The notes below the pieces were generated by a model. It saw only the letters and a list, made by a program, of their open reading frames with translations, was not told where the DNA came from and did no database searches. Shown piece by piece: positions 1-10,854 of a stretch of 64,000 nucleotides of DNA (its first letter is position 1; every line of letters starts with the position of its first letter). Location: contig CM067448.1 in NCBI GenBank assembly GCA_034508935.3, positions 52,473,139 through 52,537,138 of the forward strand, in the 5' to 3' direction. This DNA comes from Berghia stephanieae. Lineage: Eukaryota; Mollusca; Gastropoda; Nudibranchia; Aeolidiidae. Position numbers and translations under genes: made by a program.

Positions 1-285
1 GTTTGTGAGTTGTTCTCACTAAACTGTATTAATCAGACTATAAAAGTTCATGGTTACACAGAGTTTGTGTGTTGGTCGTTATACTTCCGGATGGCAATGT
101 TGTGAACTCCTTGGCCAAGAGCATTCTATCTATAAAGACTATAGATAGTATGCGCTTGGCTAAGAAACTCACAACATTGCCATCCGGAAGTATAACAGAC
201 CAACACACAAAATTCTGTGTAAACATGAACTTGAACTTTTATAGCCTGGTTAATACAGTTTAGTGAGAATTACTCATAAATGTGG
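1..285. repeat. Rep-A foldback element (long inverted repeat)
   Basis: Two arms of about 120 bp are inverted copies of each other: the left arm runs from about 13 to 130 and the right arm from about 140 to 259. The ends read TTCTCACTAAACTG and its complement CAGTTTAGTGAGAA. The arms share the segments TTCCGGATGGCAATGTTGTG and TGTGTTGGTC. No protein is encoded; short ORFs here are by-products of the symmetry. Single-arm relatives lie near 1,010-1,160, 48,905-49,005 and 53,885-53,995, so this is a dispersed family. The structure fits a foldback MITE; the class is inferred. Confidence 0.75.
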
Positions 286-337
286 ATGGCAAAAAACAAC
301 AACAAAGGCCTGAGTGACGTCCACTTTATACTATCTA

Positions 338-558
338 TAGGAACGTTACAGACAATGGACGTTTCGGATACAAACCCTTCGTCAACACAGCACTACACAA
401 ATTAACGTGGAAAACAAATAAAATAAATGAAATAAAATAAATGCAAAATGACTTGTATCGTCTTTACTCATAATTTGTGTTCCACGTTAATGTGTGTATT
501 GTTGTGCTGACGAAGGGTTTGTACCCGAAACGCCATTGTCTGTATCGTTCCTACACGT
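338..558. repeat. Inverted repeat carrying paired GACGAAGGG...CCGAAACG motifs
   Basis: The arm at 340-412 is the inverted copy of the arm at 478-556. Each contains a small hairpin motif: GACGAAGGGTTTGTACCCG then AAACG on the plus strand at 509-532, and the same on the minus strand at about 383-405. The motif resembles the dispersed family Rep-H elsewhere in the window (for example 26,070-26,190). The loop holds AAATAAAATAAATG repeats. Confidence 0.6.
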
Positions 559-1009
559 GTACACGAAGCCTCTCCATTTTCACTCTTTCGTTAGTATTTT
601 CGCGATCACAGGCTTCAGGCACCCCTACCGTTTTCTACGTGTACACGAAAGAAACCCGGAGGATGAGCGGTAAGTGAGAGGCTCACAGAATTTGTGCTTA
701 CAACTCATAATAAGGAAGCTATTAGAGACAAAAAGTAGTACGTTTGTAAACCGACTTGCCGCTTCGTCTAGAAATGCCACGAGTACAGTAAATGGCAACC
801 ACAGATGATGGCTACCCACGCTACTGCATGCAAAGCTGCCAAGCTGGCATTTTGAAAATCCGTTGTTATCAGATCAAAAATAGTGTTTCTTAAATTTAAC
901 CTTTTTACTTTCGAATTTGAGTTCAGTTGGTTAAGATAACTTATCAAAGCCATGTTTGTCGAGCCACCTAATAATATAATAATATTTTTCATTTGTACAA
1001 TATTATATC

Positions 1010-1165
1010 TGTATAGATAGTATGCACTTGGCTAAGAAGCTCATAACATTGCCATCCGGAGTATAACGACCAACACACAAAACTGTGTGTATCCATGAAC
1101 GTTATAGTCGGGTTAATACAGTTCAGTGAGCATTACTCATAAACGTGGATGCAAAAACAATAACA
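1010..1165. repeat. Rep-A single arm
   Basis: This copy matches the right arm of the element at the window start, including TTGGCTAAGAAGCTCATAAC and the flank ACTCATAAACGTGGATG followed by GAGTGACGTC. The homology continues past the inverted repeat into the same flanking words seen at 270-330. The family consensus is therefore longer than the hairpin alone. Confidence 0.65.
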
Positions 1166-1536
1166 AAGACCCGAGTGACGTCATCTTCGAACTATCTATA
1201 ACGCTCCAGCTCGAGGCGCAGATTGAGAAGAGAGGAAAAGCATGTTTAAACTTTCCGATTCATCATGAACAAATTTGTTCCATTTTTCATTCATATGAAC
1301 TCAAGAGAGTTGATAGCTCTATTCGTAAAATTATTAGGTCAAAGAAGCATGCATATGGTATGTTTTAAGGTGTTTTTTTTTTAATGTCACCTCAGACGAA
1401 AATATCTTACTTTTTAAATTTAATGGAAGTAAATTCCAGAAATTTGGGGGCTGCATAACTTTTCTTTACAATAAGTTATACTTAACTAAAGATGCCTGTA
1501 TTGAATTTGTCATTAGAGCCCCGCCAAAAAACATAA

Positions 1537-1603
1537 ATAAATAAATAAATAAATAAGTAAATAGATAAGTAAATTAATTAAATTAATTAAAAATTAATTA
1601 ATA

Positions 1604-1681
<78 letters not shown>
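1537..1681. repeat. AAAT and AAT microsatellites
   Basis: An AAAT run at about 1,537-1,560 is followed by a nearly uninterrupted AAT run to 1,681. Nothing else is recognised between the Rep-A arm and the cyclophilin 5' end. Confidence 0.95.
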
Positions 1682-1957
1682 TTTTACGGGTTTTTTTTTC
1701 GTTTTCGTTGGCATGTCTGATTGTACGTGGATCTATGTAGTAATATGAACTTTGAGGGAAAAGTTCTCTTCTACCCAGTCAGCGTTCCTCTCTTTGTCTC
1801 TACTAGCCTAGCAATATCACTGGTAACGAATGCGCCGTGGAATTATATTATAGACTAGCAGTAGCAGGCAATACGTGTGTGATAGAATGAGAGTAAATTA
1901 TTGAGTGCTTTAAAATAAGATATAAGAAGAGTTAGTCTGAGTTGTATTGCAAAGTTT

Positions 1958-1965
1958 TATATAAA
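1958..1965 (+). promoter_or_regulatory. TATA-like box upstream of the cyclophilin gene
   Basis: TATATAAA lies about 60 bp upstream of the candidate start codon at 2,020, within an AT-rich stretch. The spacing suits a short 5' leader. AT-rich DNA makes chance matches common, so this is only a candidate. Confidence 0.25.
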
Positions 1966-2019
1966 TAAATATCCGTTGTTAAAGTTAGTAAAGATCGTCT
2001 AAAGTGAACAGCTCCAAAA

Positions 2020-2408
2020 ATGAAATCGTCAATGTGGCCACAGTTTTGTGTTTCTTGTTCGGATTCATCGCTGGTGATGACGGGTTCAATAGGGTGAGAG
2101 TAAAAAAAAATAAAGTTCCCAGAAATATAAATATGTATTAAAAATGATGATGATGATGGTTATATTTGAATAATGATCCTATTGGCATTCGTCTTTGGAT
2201 CGCTTTTGTCTCTGAGCGGTGCAAAGTTGAGTCTCGGAAAAGGCCTTTTACTCTCATTTTCTCACTGTACTCAGGTGTAAAATCAGAACTTGCAGGGCCT
2301 ACATTATTTTACAGGGCATTGTACGATTGCTGTTTTTTTTTTTTACATGTGTGTGGGCCTTTGTGTGTTTGTGTGTTTGTGTGTGTGTGTGTGTGTCGTG
2401 TGTGAGTG

Positions 2409-2486
<78 letters not shown>

Positions 2487-4120
2487 AGGGGGGGGGGATT
2501 GTGCGTTTGAATTAATCGTAAAGCGCTTCAGAGCACTTTTAAGGGGATGCTTAGGCGCTATTGAAATACATTTTATTAGACCTTATTATTAATTATTATT
2601 ATTATTATTATTTTATTATTATTATTATTATTATTATTTATATTATTATTATTATTCATGTTTCGGCCTACATATTTTTTATGTTGCTGTTCTCTTAGTA
2701 CCCCTTCTAAGGCGCTTGAGTAAGTTTAGTAGATATTACGCTATATAGAAGCTTAAGTTTTTCTTTGTCAGTTTTATATAGATAGTATGATTGTCCCAGG
2801 AGTATTTGAAGGCAATTCTCTCCTCCCTCTGGATAAAGGATATTCTACTCTTGAAGATTTGGAAACTTTGAAAAGTATTTTCATGGCCACTTTAAAAACG
2901 AAAAATTTAAAAAAAAACATAAACTTAAAAAAAAAAAAACACAACTCCCTCCTCCCCACCACACCCCCCCCCCCCCCCCCCCCCCCAATGTAAAACAAAA
3001 CAAAACAAACAAACCACAAACAAAACAAAAAAAATAAAAACGAACCAAAAAAAAAAGTCCAAAAAAACCAACAAAATAATAAAAAGAACCCCCCCCCCCC
3101 CCCCTTCAAAAAACAAAAAAAAAAAAAAAAAAAAAAAAAAACAACAACAAAAAACTACAACAACAAAAAAAACAATAAAAAACAAACAAACAACCAAAGA
3201 AACAAACAAAAACAACACACAATAAAATCATCCACATCTTTATGCTTCTTCACATTATATCGTGACAAACTGACGTATACTAAGTTTTAGGATTGGTAAC
3301 CCAAATTAGTTTTGGGCTCATTGTTGTAATGAAAATACTCTCAAACCAAATATTGTCCATTACAACAATGTTAAGTGAAGTCCCATTATTGAGTTCGGTA
3401 ATCAGCCTGCAAATATGTGTACGTCGTGACAAAGACCGGGTGGAGTCTACATCTACAATAGAAAAATGTGTGGATATATAAATGAATGAATGAATGGATG
3501 AATGAATGAAACGGGCCACATACATTTTTGAGAAATGGTTTTTAATTCCTATTAATTTTGTCTCATCTATCGTCTGTGTTCAGTGTTCATAAAGGGGGAA
3601 AGCCCGATGAAAGGAATCCCGAATGCAAATTTAATGGGCTTCATTTAGCATTGATTTTTGTAATCGTTGGCCTAAATCAAGTTTTTAATTTAAATACTCC
3701 AAAATATTTGTAAGTTCACACTTTTCACCCTTCATTTGTAATAATATTAATACAATTTAAAAATACAATTTTTATTCAGCCAAAAGTTACCAACAAAGTG
3801 ACCTTTGACATCACGATTGGAGGTCAACCAATCGGGTCCATTGTCATAGGGTGTTTGGTGACATCACTCCAAAGACAGTCAAGAATTTCGTCGAGTTGGC
3901 ATCTGGTGAAAATGGCTATGGGTACGAAGGCAGCAAGTTTCATCGTGTCATCAAAGATTTTATGATTCAAGGTGGGACTTACAATAAACTTTAAGTTTAA
4001 TTCTTTAAGTTTGTGCATAAATTTGGCTTATTCATTTTTTTTTTAATTTGTTAAGTAATTAATCAATTTATTTGCGGGTTAGGGTGGTGGTGGGGTGTAT
4101 ACGGTTCCTGCCAAAACTCT

Positions 4121-4210
<90 letters not shown>

Positions 4211-4432
4211 TTATCATCATCATCATCACTCATCATCATCATCTCATCATCATCTCATCATCATCATCATTATTATTATTATTATTATCATCATATATCA
4301 TCATTTATCATCATCATCATATCATCATCATCATCATCATCATCATCATTCATCATCATCATATCTTATCGTGTTGTCGTATTATTATTTGATGATGATG
4401 ATATCATCATCATTATTATTATTACAGTATTA

Positions 4433-4474
<42 letters not shown>

Positions 4475-5947
4475 CATCAATATTGTTGTTATTGGTATTT
4501 TATTTGTATCTCTTTAAGGAGGTGATTACGACCAAAAAGACGGATCAGGGTTCAAGAGTATCTAGGTGGATACTTCGATGATGAAAACTTTACTCTTCAG
4601 CACTATGGACCAGGGTGGCTGAGTATGGCCAATGCAGGTAGGTGGCTAGTGAGCTTTTGTCTACTTAATGTAAATACAGTCGTAAATATGTGACCCCTCG
4701 TCTCGAAACGGTATTATGTCGGAATGAATTGGACCCCGAAAAGTGACTTTAGAATTACATTGATAGTAAATACCAATTTTTTGAGCTTTTGCATTGTGAG
4801 AAATTGTCTTCATTCTGTAACATAACAAATCGAAACAAACCCCAAGTTTCATGTTTTTGTCAATAAATTCAATTTTTTTTTCACCCAAGTCTTCCCGACA
4901 TATATGTCAGCATAACTAATAGTGACAACATAATGGGATAAAATTGTATGAAAAGAGCATGAACAATAACAGTCACAATCATAAAAAAAAAAACAAAAAA
5001 AAACCCAACCCCCCCCCCCCCCCCCCCAAAAAAAAAAAATTCCCGTTATTCATCCCAAAGGGAAAATTTGTCTTTAGGGTCTATTCCAAGGGAAGACTGG
5101 AATAATCCAGGCGTCAGCCGCAGTGCAGCGCCGCAAAATGAGCTAGGGCGAGGTGACTTGCTCAAGGCCAAACAATGAGGCGGGTAGTCGAACTCGGTAC
5201 CTTTTGGGTACGAAGCAAAGATCGTACCGCCGAGCGACGCTGCCCCCCTAAGGCAGCGGCTGCCGAAACACCAACAACAATAAAAGGATTAATAGGAACA
5301 TAAACAAAAATTACATTGATAACAGGGGCCCCGATATTTCAGTTGGTAGAGCTTTTCGTTTCACACGCAAAGGGACCACGATCGATTCTGGGTGAAGTCG
5401 AGATTTTTTCTCCGACCACCCAGCAGTGATTTGGGTAGCTGATTCTGTTAAATCTGGTAGAAAGTACTTTGCCAAAGACTAGCGTCCCACCAGTGATGGT
5501 GTGGCGTTTAATAAGCACCTTATGGTTGAGTAAGTAACATTTCATTGTCAGTCCTCCAAACGACTGGTTACATAATACTTCCAAGGATTTTAGAACTGGA
5601 AAAGCAGAGTTTGTGACGTCACGGTTTTTCTTCCCTACTGCTTGAGATTGTTAACTCGATTTCTATCTGGATGTGACTTACCACGTTTTGAAATCCACCC
5701 TCTCTATTTATTCTTATTCATTTCAGGTAAAAATACAAATGGCTGCCAGTTCTTCATCACTTTGACTGACACCCCTTGGCTGGACGGACGCCATGTTGTC
5801 TTCGGGAAAGTTCTTCGTGGTATGGATTTGGTCAGAAAGATTAGCGTGACAGAGACCAATGATTTGGACACACCACTGTCCGATGTGGTCATTGTCAAGT
5901 CATCGTCTGAACCCGTCACAGAAGAGCTCTACGTAGATGTGGAGTGA
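2020..5947 (+). CDS. PPIB: Cyclophilin B-like peptidyl-prolyl cis-trans isomerase (4 exons, three out of frame)
   Basis: A secretory-pathway cyclophilin that would catalyse Xaa-Pro isomerisation during protein folding in the ER. Exons: 2020-2093 (signal peptide, hydrophobic run [11 protein letters not shown]), 3780-3971 ([15 protein letters not shown], then [12 protein letters not shown]), 4519-4637 ([11 protein letters not shown], then [15 protein letters not shown]) and 5727-5947 ([19 protein letters not shown], then HVVFGKV, stop at 5945). All introns are GT-AG, and the split Gly codons after MIQ and ANA match human PPIB. Active-site residues visible are the Arg of FHRVI, Phe and Gln of DFMIQ, QFF and WLDG. 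Oddity: exons 1, 2 and 3 are each one base short of the length their splice phases need (within the signal peptide, after IVIG, and after FKSI). The introns exclude a processed retrocopy. The protein lacks a clear C-terminal ER-retention signal and ends VDVE. Identity is sure; whether the locus is intact is not. Confidence 0.9.
2365..2490. repeat. TG, TA and GT microsatellite block
   Basis: TGTG repeats run to about 2,400, TA repeats fill 2,410-2,446 and GT repeats fill 2,447-2,482. The block lies in intron 1 of the cyclophilin gene, and the cysteine- or tyrosine-rich ORFs across it are artefacts. Confidence 0.95.
2512..2665 (+). repeat. LINE-like 3' tail plus ATT microsatellite
   Basis: GTAAAGCGCTTCAGAGCACT followed by GGATGCTTAGGCGCTATTG leads into an ATT run. 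The same tail follows a LINE coding remnant at 27,545-27,840, so this is best read as a 5'-truncated LINE or a SINE borrowing that tail. Confidence 0.5.
2700..2760 (+). repeat. SINE-1 tail fragment
   Basis: GGCGCTTGAGTAAGTTTAGT followed by AGATATTACGCTATATAGAA is the 3' end shared by the SINE-1 copies listed below. No tRNA-like head remains. Confidence 0.5.
2900..3230. repeat. Low-complexity A- and C-rich tract
   Basis: Long runs of A, C, CA and CAA fill this part of intron 1, including C runs of more than ten bases. Homopolymers of this kind are error-prone in sequencing, so lengths here are unreliable. Confidence 0.85.
3285..3432. repeat. MITE-L small palindromic element
   Basis: The arms are inverted copies: GGTAACCCAAATTAGTTTTG and CTCATTGTTGTAATG at the left against CATTACAACAATGTTAAGTG and a GGTAATCAG-type end at the right. 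The centre is near 3,350. Sister copies lie at about 20,322, 38,317 and 47,632. No coding capacity is present. Confidence 0.7.
4120..4482. repeat. ATT/ATC microsatellite in cyclophilin intron 2
   Basis: About 360 bp of ATT and ATC triplets with a short inverted GATGATGATG island near 4,391. The poly-Tyr, poly-Ile and poly-His ORFs here carry no gene signal. Confidence 0.95.
5040..5258 (-). repeat. SINE-3, minus strand
   Basis: On the minus strand this reads as a tRNA-like head (GCAGCGTCGCTCGGCGGTAC, B-box-like GTTCGAC) followed by the conserved body with ATTCCAGTCTTCCCTTGG and an end in GGGATGAATAACGGGAA. Full relatives are at 13,300, 27,990, 35,110 and 48,318. Confidence 0.75.
5326..5582 (+). 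repeat. SINE-2, plus strand
   Basis: The head is tRNA-like, with an A-box-like word near TTTCAGTTGGTAGAGC and a B-box-like GATCGATTC. The body has GTGATTTGGGTAGCTG and the motif AAAGTACTTTG. It lies in intron 3 of the cyclophilin gene. About a dozen relatives occur in the window. Confidence 0.75.
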
Positions 5948-6134
5948 CCAGTTGCCGTTACTATGACAGCCACAGTCATCAAGACGCATCAACATCAATC
6001 CTAAATTGTGACCCACTTTGTCTATCTGGTATTATGTTGGTTTGAAGGGAGTAGATGAAGAAAATGGAGGGATTTAGGAAGCTGTATTATTTATTATTAA
6101 CCAGTTAAGTGCCGTATTCTGGTTAGACAAGTAT

Positions 6135-6335
6135 TTTGAAATTTGGCCAGAAAACTCATCAAACAAATATCGATCTATTTAAACGACCCTCATCTTGGCA
6201 AAACCTTTCAAATCTAGGAACTTGCGAGGTCTTCCTTAAAGTCCCAGGTTTGAGAGTTTTTGCCAAGATAAGGGACATGTAAATCGTTAATATTTGAAGG
6301 ATGAATTTTCTGGCCAAATTTTTAAATACAGTATT
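6135..6335. repeat. MITE-I palindromic element
   Basis: The left arm (TTTGGCCAGAAAACTCATC, then CCCTCATCTTGGCAAAA) is the inverted copy of the right arm (TTTTTGCCAAGATAAGGG, then TTTCTGGCCAAATTT). The loop holds CTTCCTTAAAGTCCCAGG. A near-identical copy is at 58,078-58,262. It sits just 3' of the cyclophilin stop and may be part of its 3' UTR. Confidence 0.8.
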
Positions 6336-6388
6336 TCCAGAGCACGACAGCTAACCGGTAAGGTCTACAAAGCAAATCTCTTCTTCTC

Positions 6389-6394
6389 AATAAA
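6389..6394 (+). promoter_or_regulatory. Candidate polyadenylation signal, cyclophilin gene
   Basis: AATAAA occurs about 440 bp after the stop codon, just beyond the MITE-I copy. No downstream GT-rich element was clear, and the region is AT-rich, so other sites are possible. Confidence 0.25.
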
Positions 6395-6399
6395 GGCAT

Positions 6400-8235
6400 T
6401 TATTTTTTTTCTCAAATTTTATCCATTAATTTCAAGCATCAAGACTACACTAGAATTATCTCAATCTGGCGAATTCTTGTTCATGACACGTTTCCATCTC
6501 ATGTTTTTTTCTTCAGGAAATCGGAAATAACATCCAAAAATACACACATCTAAAAGAGCGCCAAGTATATAAAGGGACATAACTACATTAATACAGACAA
6601 GTTGCAATGATTATTTCCCTTAATGTACTACAAAACTTTTTTTTTTTTTTTTTTTGGACGAGCAAGAGTAATCTAAATAAGAAAGATGATTGTATAAAAA
6701 TGGACGATTTTTGGAATGCAAAGAAAGGGTTAATTAAGCTCAATTTTTCTCCCCTCAGTTTCATCCTGCCATCATATCAGATTTGACAACAGAATAAGAT
6801 TAGAGACGCTGATGACTTTTTTGTGAAATCAATATCTAAGAACAACTGAAAGCGTTTACATATTGAGTTTTAAAAAAAAATATTTGTTTCGGTCACACAT
6901 CGTTTTACTTCATGAATATGTGATTTTTTTTTTTGGAATAATGATAGTCAAGTTGGCACTTTTTAGAGACCTTGTGACCTTTCTTTGTAATCAAGACCAA
7001 TCAATGCTTATTAAACGCCACCCCATCTAATGGCGTGGCTATATTGGTTGATTTGGTGCCTGCACCGAATCCATCTTTTAAAAATGGATTACAGCATTTA
7101 AAAAAAAAAGTGAAATGAGAAATAGTATATACCGCCTCTTACTTAATTGAGTAAGTCTTTTTGTATATTTTTTTCTTCTTTTGTATTTACAAATATAGCA
7201 TGATTTATATCATTCTTCTGATTCTGGCACCACCTAATAATGTAAGCATGCCACGCACTGACCCCATCACTGAATTACTAGATAACGCTTAGGCCAGTGA
7301 TTTTCCACTCTCTGATTCAATCTAATTTTTTCATCCTTCAGTGGAGAAGACGTTAAGAGTAAAACACGGAACTCCATATAAAGCATTGTATTTTAAAAAT
7401 GGTTTTGACCTGCGAAAAGGATGCCTTTGACTTTGTCTGTATCATAATTACAAATTACAAATTTATTCAATTCAAAATAGAGTGTTGAGAAGACAGAAAA
7501 TCTTGAAATAATTTTAGCAAATATGATACATCTTTTTGACAAAGATGCTAAAAAAAAAATGACCCATGGCAAAATAAGTTTGGGTAGAATAAATTTCTAT
7601 TCTTGACATATAATTAGCATTTTTAAAAAAATAAATTTTGTCGAGTTATAATACATTACATAATAACATGATATTATTAATTGTTTCTGGAATTTTAAAA
7701 ATACATTTTGCCTCTATCTCTACTTCATGACCGCTTTATGACAGTTGAAAATCTACATACATTGTGTCGCTATTTTTCTTCTTTTTTTTTTCACTAGATA
7801 TGATAAAAAAAAAAAGATGATTGATTCTCAGTTCGACTTTCAGTCATTTCAAATCTTAGCCATTTAAATTCATATATTTTGGCATTCCATTGTGTGCTTT
7901 TATATATACATTTAAATTGTCTGTGATTTACTTTTGAATTGTTGTTGTTGACTGTTTGTGCAATTCTTTTTATTATGGTGCTATAAATTTTTTATAGAAT
8001 AATAATAATATTATTTGTTTAATTTTTAAATCACTAGCAAATTATTGACTTGTAAGAAAAGAAAAAAAAAATTAACGCAACACCAAATTCAAACAACCTG
8101 GCCAAAGAGCCGTGAATGAAATCTGATCAGAGATGCCAAATGTCCGGTTTTCCCAGTATTTTTTCACACCTAAAAGCGTTTCTTCTCAAGGAAGATAAAT
8201 CTACTGACGGTCCGTCTTTGCACGACAGAAGCAAT
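6400..8235. other. AT-rich intergenic stretch, no gene recognised
   Basis: No ORF above background, splice-like exon or known repeat was recognised. Short A and T homopolymers are frequent. Confidence 0.6.
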
Positions 8236-8446
8236 AGGGAATGAGATAAGCGGAAGAGTAGCGTCTCTTGATTGGACGTCACCCATAGTCTGTGACGTCA
8301 CCGGCGGAAAAGTTATTAGAGAGAGAGAGACGTCTGGAGGAGAGACGCACGCGCACAACCAACATGACGTTCTCTCTCTAATAACTTTTACAGACTATGG
8401 TGACGTCCAATCAAGGGACGCTACTCTTCCGCTAATCTCATTCCCT
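8236..8446. repeat. Long imperfect palindrome rich in GACGTCAC
   Basis: The arm at 8,236-8,292 (AGGGAATGAGAT, then GAAGAGTAGCGTC) is matched in inverse at 8,391-8,446 with only a few differences. A second inner pair (AAAGTTATTAGAGAGAGAGA and its complement) lies at 8,308-8,333 and 8,367-8,390. The central loop is GC-rich. This is probably a foldback transposable element. Confidence 0.75.
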
Positions 8447-8449
8447 ATA

Positions 8450-9420
8450 TTATTGGTGCAGCAAAGGCACCATACACTTACAAAGAAAAAGGAGAGTTTA
8501 GAAAATAAAAAGAGAGAATTTTTGTGTTCCTTTTAGGTGAGATTGAGATGTGACGCTTCCACTCGTTTTCAGATTTTCTTTCAAAAATCATTTGGCATCC
8601 CTGACAAATCAAATGAAAACCAGAGCTGCCAATTTGGATGAATTCTCAAAAGAATTTAATGTAATTTGTACAAGCACAAGCAAGCCTTTCAAATTCAAGT
8701 CATTCATTTTAATTTCCAATGGCTTATTAAAAAATTTTTTCTCTAACTATGATCTAACTCTTTAAAAAAAAAAAAAGTTTTTTTCTTCGGTGTTCAAAAT
8801 TTGTTGATAACTCGTGAGAATTAAAAACTGAACGATCTACTATCTGCTTGAAATCTTCAAATAATTGCATTTGAACAATTCTAAACAAAAATGAATATAA
8901 CAGCTTAGAAAAGAACGAAATACCAACGCGGGACAATTCGCACTCAAAACCCTTCTTCAGTATCGTATTTATGAATATTTTCATTGTTTTTTTTTTGTTG
9001 TTGTTGGTATATTCATTTTTGTTTATTACTTTTTATAGTCCACAGCTTGTAGCAGCTAAGTATCATTAGAAAAGTTCTGGAGTTTTTAACATTGAATTTG
9101 ATGTTGTGTTAATATTTGAGGAGGGCATATCAGTGATCAGCCATATCTTCTATCATCAATGATGATATTTTGTGTCGGATGTTTTGAATGATTTTTAAAA
9201 AAAATTCTTATATTTTATATCTCATTTTATAATGCCAATCATTTTATTTTTTTCTGTAAAATAGAATATTTTATAAATTTGGTTATATTTCAAAATAAAA
9301 ATTAAAAATCACTGAAAGATGATATTAATCAATATTAATCGTAATATTTACTTGGTACTTTATAACTCAAATTTTGAACTAACGGGGGTCCAGAGACTCA
9401 GTTGGTAAAGCACTCACTTC
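8450..9420. other. Intergenic stretch with a Rep-H remnant
   Basis: No gene was recognised. The stretch at 8,880-8,960 carries a minus-strand Rep-H remnant (AAAACCCTTCTTCAG), with a related plus-strand piece near 9,005-9,065. The remainder is AT-rich with no recognised content. Confidence 0.5.
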
Positions 9421-9426
9421 AAACTT

Positions 9427-9705
9427 GAGCTTTATATAGAGCAATATCCATTAAATATGTTCAAGCGCTTTACAAGGGTCAACAGCAACACTTAACATAA
9501 AAGATGAGACATGAAGCCTGTTAGGCGATAGTACAATTTTTTTTCTGACAGAGCAACGCTGTTAGCAGCCAGGTACTCATTTTACACCCGAGTACTGTGA
9601 GAGAATGTAAGTAAAGAGGACTCAATAATGCATTGCTCAGAGTAGGGCTTGAACCTGAACCAACCAAGAACCTTCCACTCCGAAGGCGAGTGGCATACCA
9701 CTAAA
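9427..9705 (-). repeat. SINE-1, minus strand
   Basis: Read on the minus strand, a tRNA-like head (CTAGTGGTATG-type A box, GGTTCGAGCC-type B box, here diverged) is followed by the family body (ACTCATTTTACACC in plus sense) and the tail AGCGCTTTGAGCAC...CTATATAAAGCTC. This copy is diverged and ends in an A run. Confidence 0.75.
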
Positions 9706-9727
9706 AAAAAAAAAAAAAAATTAAATT

Positions 9728-10028
9728 AGAGCTTTTCTATAGCGCAATATCCACTAAATGTGCTCAGAACGCTTTACACGGGATCTCTGACTAACAGCAA
9801 CACGTAACATGTAAAACGAGACAGGACACCTATTAATATTAGGCGATGTTACATTTTTTCAGACAGAGACAACGCTGTTGATGGCCATGTACTCATTTTA
9901 CACCTGTGGGGACGGAATGTGAGTAAAGAGTCTTTTTCGAGGACTCAACTATGTGCTGAGTGAGACTCGAACCCAGGACCTTCCAATCCGTAGGCGAGTG
10001 TCATACCACTAGATCACATAGCCTCACA
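9728..10028 (-). repeat. SINE-1, minus strand
   Basis: A full-length copy in tandem with the preceding one, in the same orientation and separated by an A-rich linker. The head is well preserved (in plus sense GTCATACCACTAGATCACAT), as are the body and tail words. Confidence 0.8.
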
Positions 10029-10044
10029 ACTTCATAAACAAAAA

Positions 10045-10255
10045 GACTGATATTGATCCCAACTGCAGTTGAGATATATTTTTCTGATTCACCCTGTCCT
10101 GTCAGTATTGGGTAATTGGGTCTGTTTTGATCTGTTGGAAAGTACTTTTGGATAAAGCATCATTCTGTCCAATTCCTATTGTCTGTTTGACATGAGACGG
10201 GCACTGGGATCAACTCCAGTTCTGGGTGGGGTCTTTTGACTTCTGGCAGAAGCAG
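10045..10255 (+). repeat. SINE-2, diverged and 5'-truncated
   Basis: The body words TTGGGTAATTGGGTCTG and GGAAAGTACTTTTGG match the SINE-2 family, and the tRNA-like head is poorly kept. It lies between a SINE-1 and a better SINE-2 copy. Confidence 0.5.
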
Positions 10256-10334
10256 GGGAGGTCACTCCTCTTATCCCTTGTACAATAACCTTTTTTTCAA
10301 GTTTCTTCCATGGAAACACTCAAATTTATAGTAG

Positions 10335-10612
10335 TAGTATTAGTTCAGTTGGTAGAGCACTTGCTTCACGTGCAAATGAACTGAGATCGATCCCTGATGC
10401 AGTTGAGATTATTTATTTCTGATCCCCCTGTCTACCCAGCAGGGATTGGGTAGCTGGGTCTGTTAGATCTGGAGGAAAGTACTTTGTGATAGACTAGCGT
10501 CGTGTCCAAAGGATAGTAAGCGATTGCTATTGTCCATTTCATGGTATAGATACCGGGATAGACTCTGGCTCTATGAGCCCAATGGCTCCGAAGGACTACT
10601 TTTTCATTGAAA
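10335..10612 (+). repeat. SINE-2, plus strand
   Basis: The head TTCAGTTGGTAGAGCACTTG and B-box-like GATCGATCCC are followed by the conserved body to CTCCGAAGGACTAC. This is a near full-length copy. Confidence 0.8.
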
Positions 10613-10854
10613 CACTCAAATGGAAGTAGTCGTAGTATTTTTTTTCCATTTTCAATCATCTCTGTTGTGTACACTTATAGTTTTTGTTTTGAAAACATTT
10701 TGGAAATATTTGAGTTCGTTCCTTTCAGAGTGGAATCCTATAATATATGCCATCCTTTCTATATTCAAGGGTGCCGCCATCTAGAGTCTGATATATTCCA
10801 AGAACAGAGTATCAGTGCACTTAGTTTGAGATCACTTAAACACCTTTTATGTAA

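Noticed and set aside
4072-4517. Tyr/Ile/His-rich ORFs in the cyclophilin intron
   Set aside because: They are ATT/ATC repeat translations between two clear cyclophilin exons.
2020-5947. Processed pseudogene of a cyclophilin
   Set aside because: Three introns with proper splice sites at conserved positions exclude a retrocopy. The one-base shifts remain a separate question.
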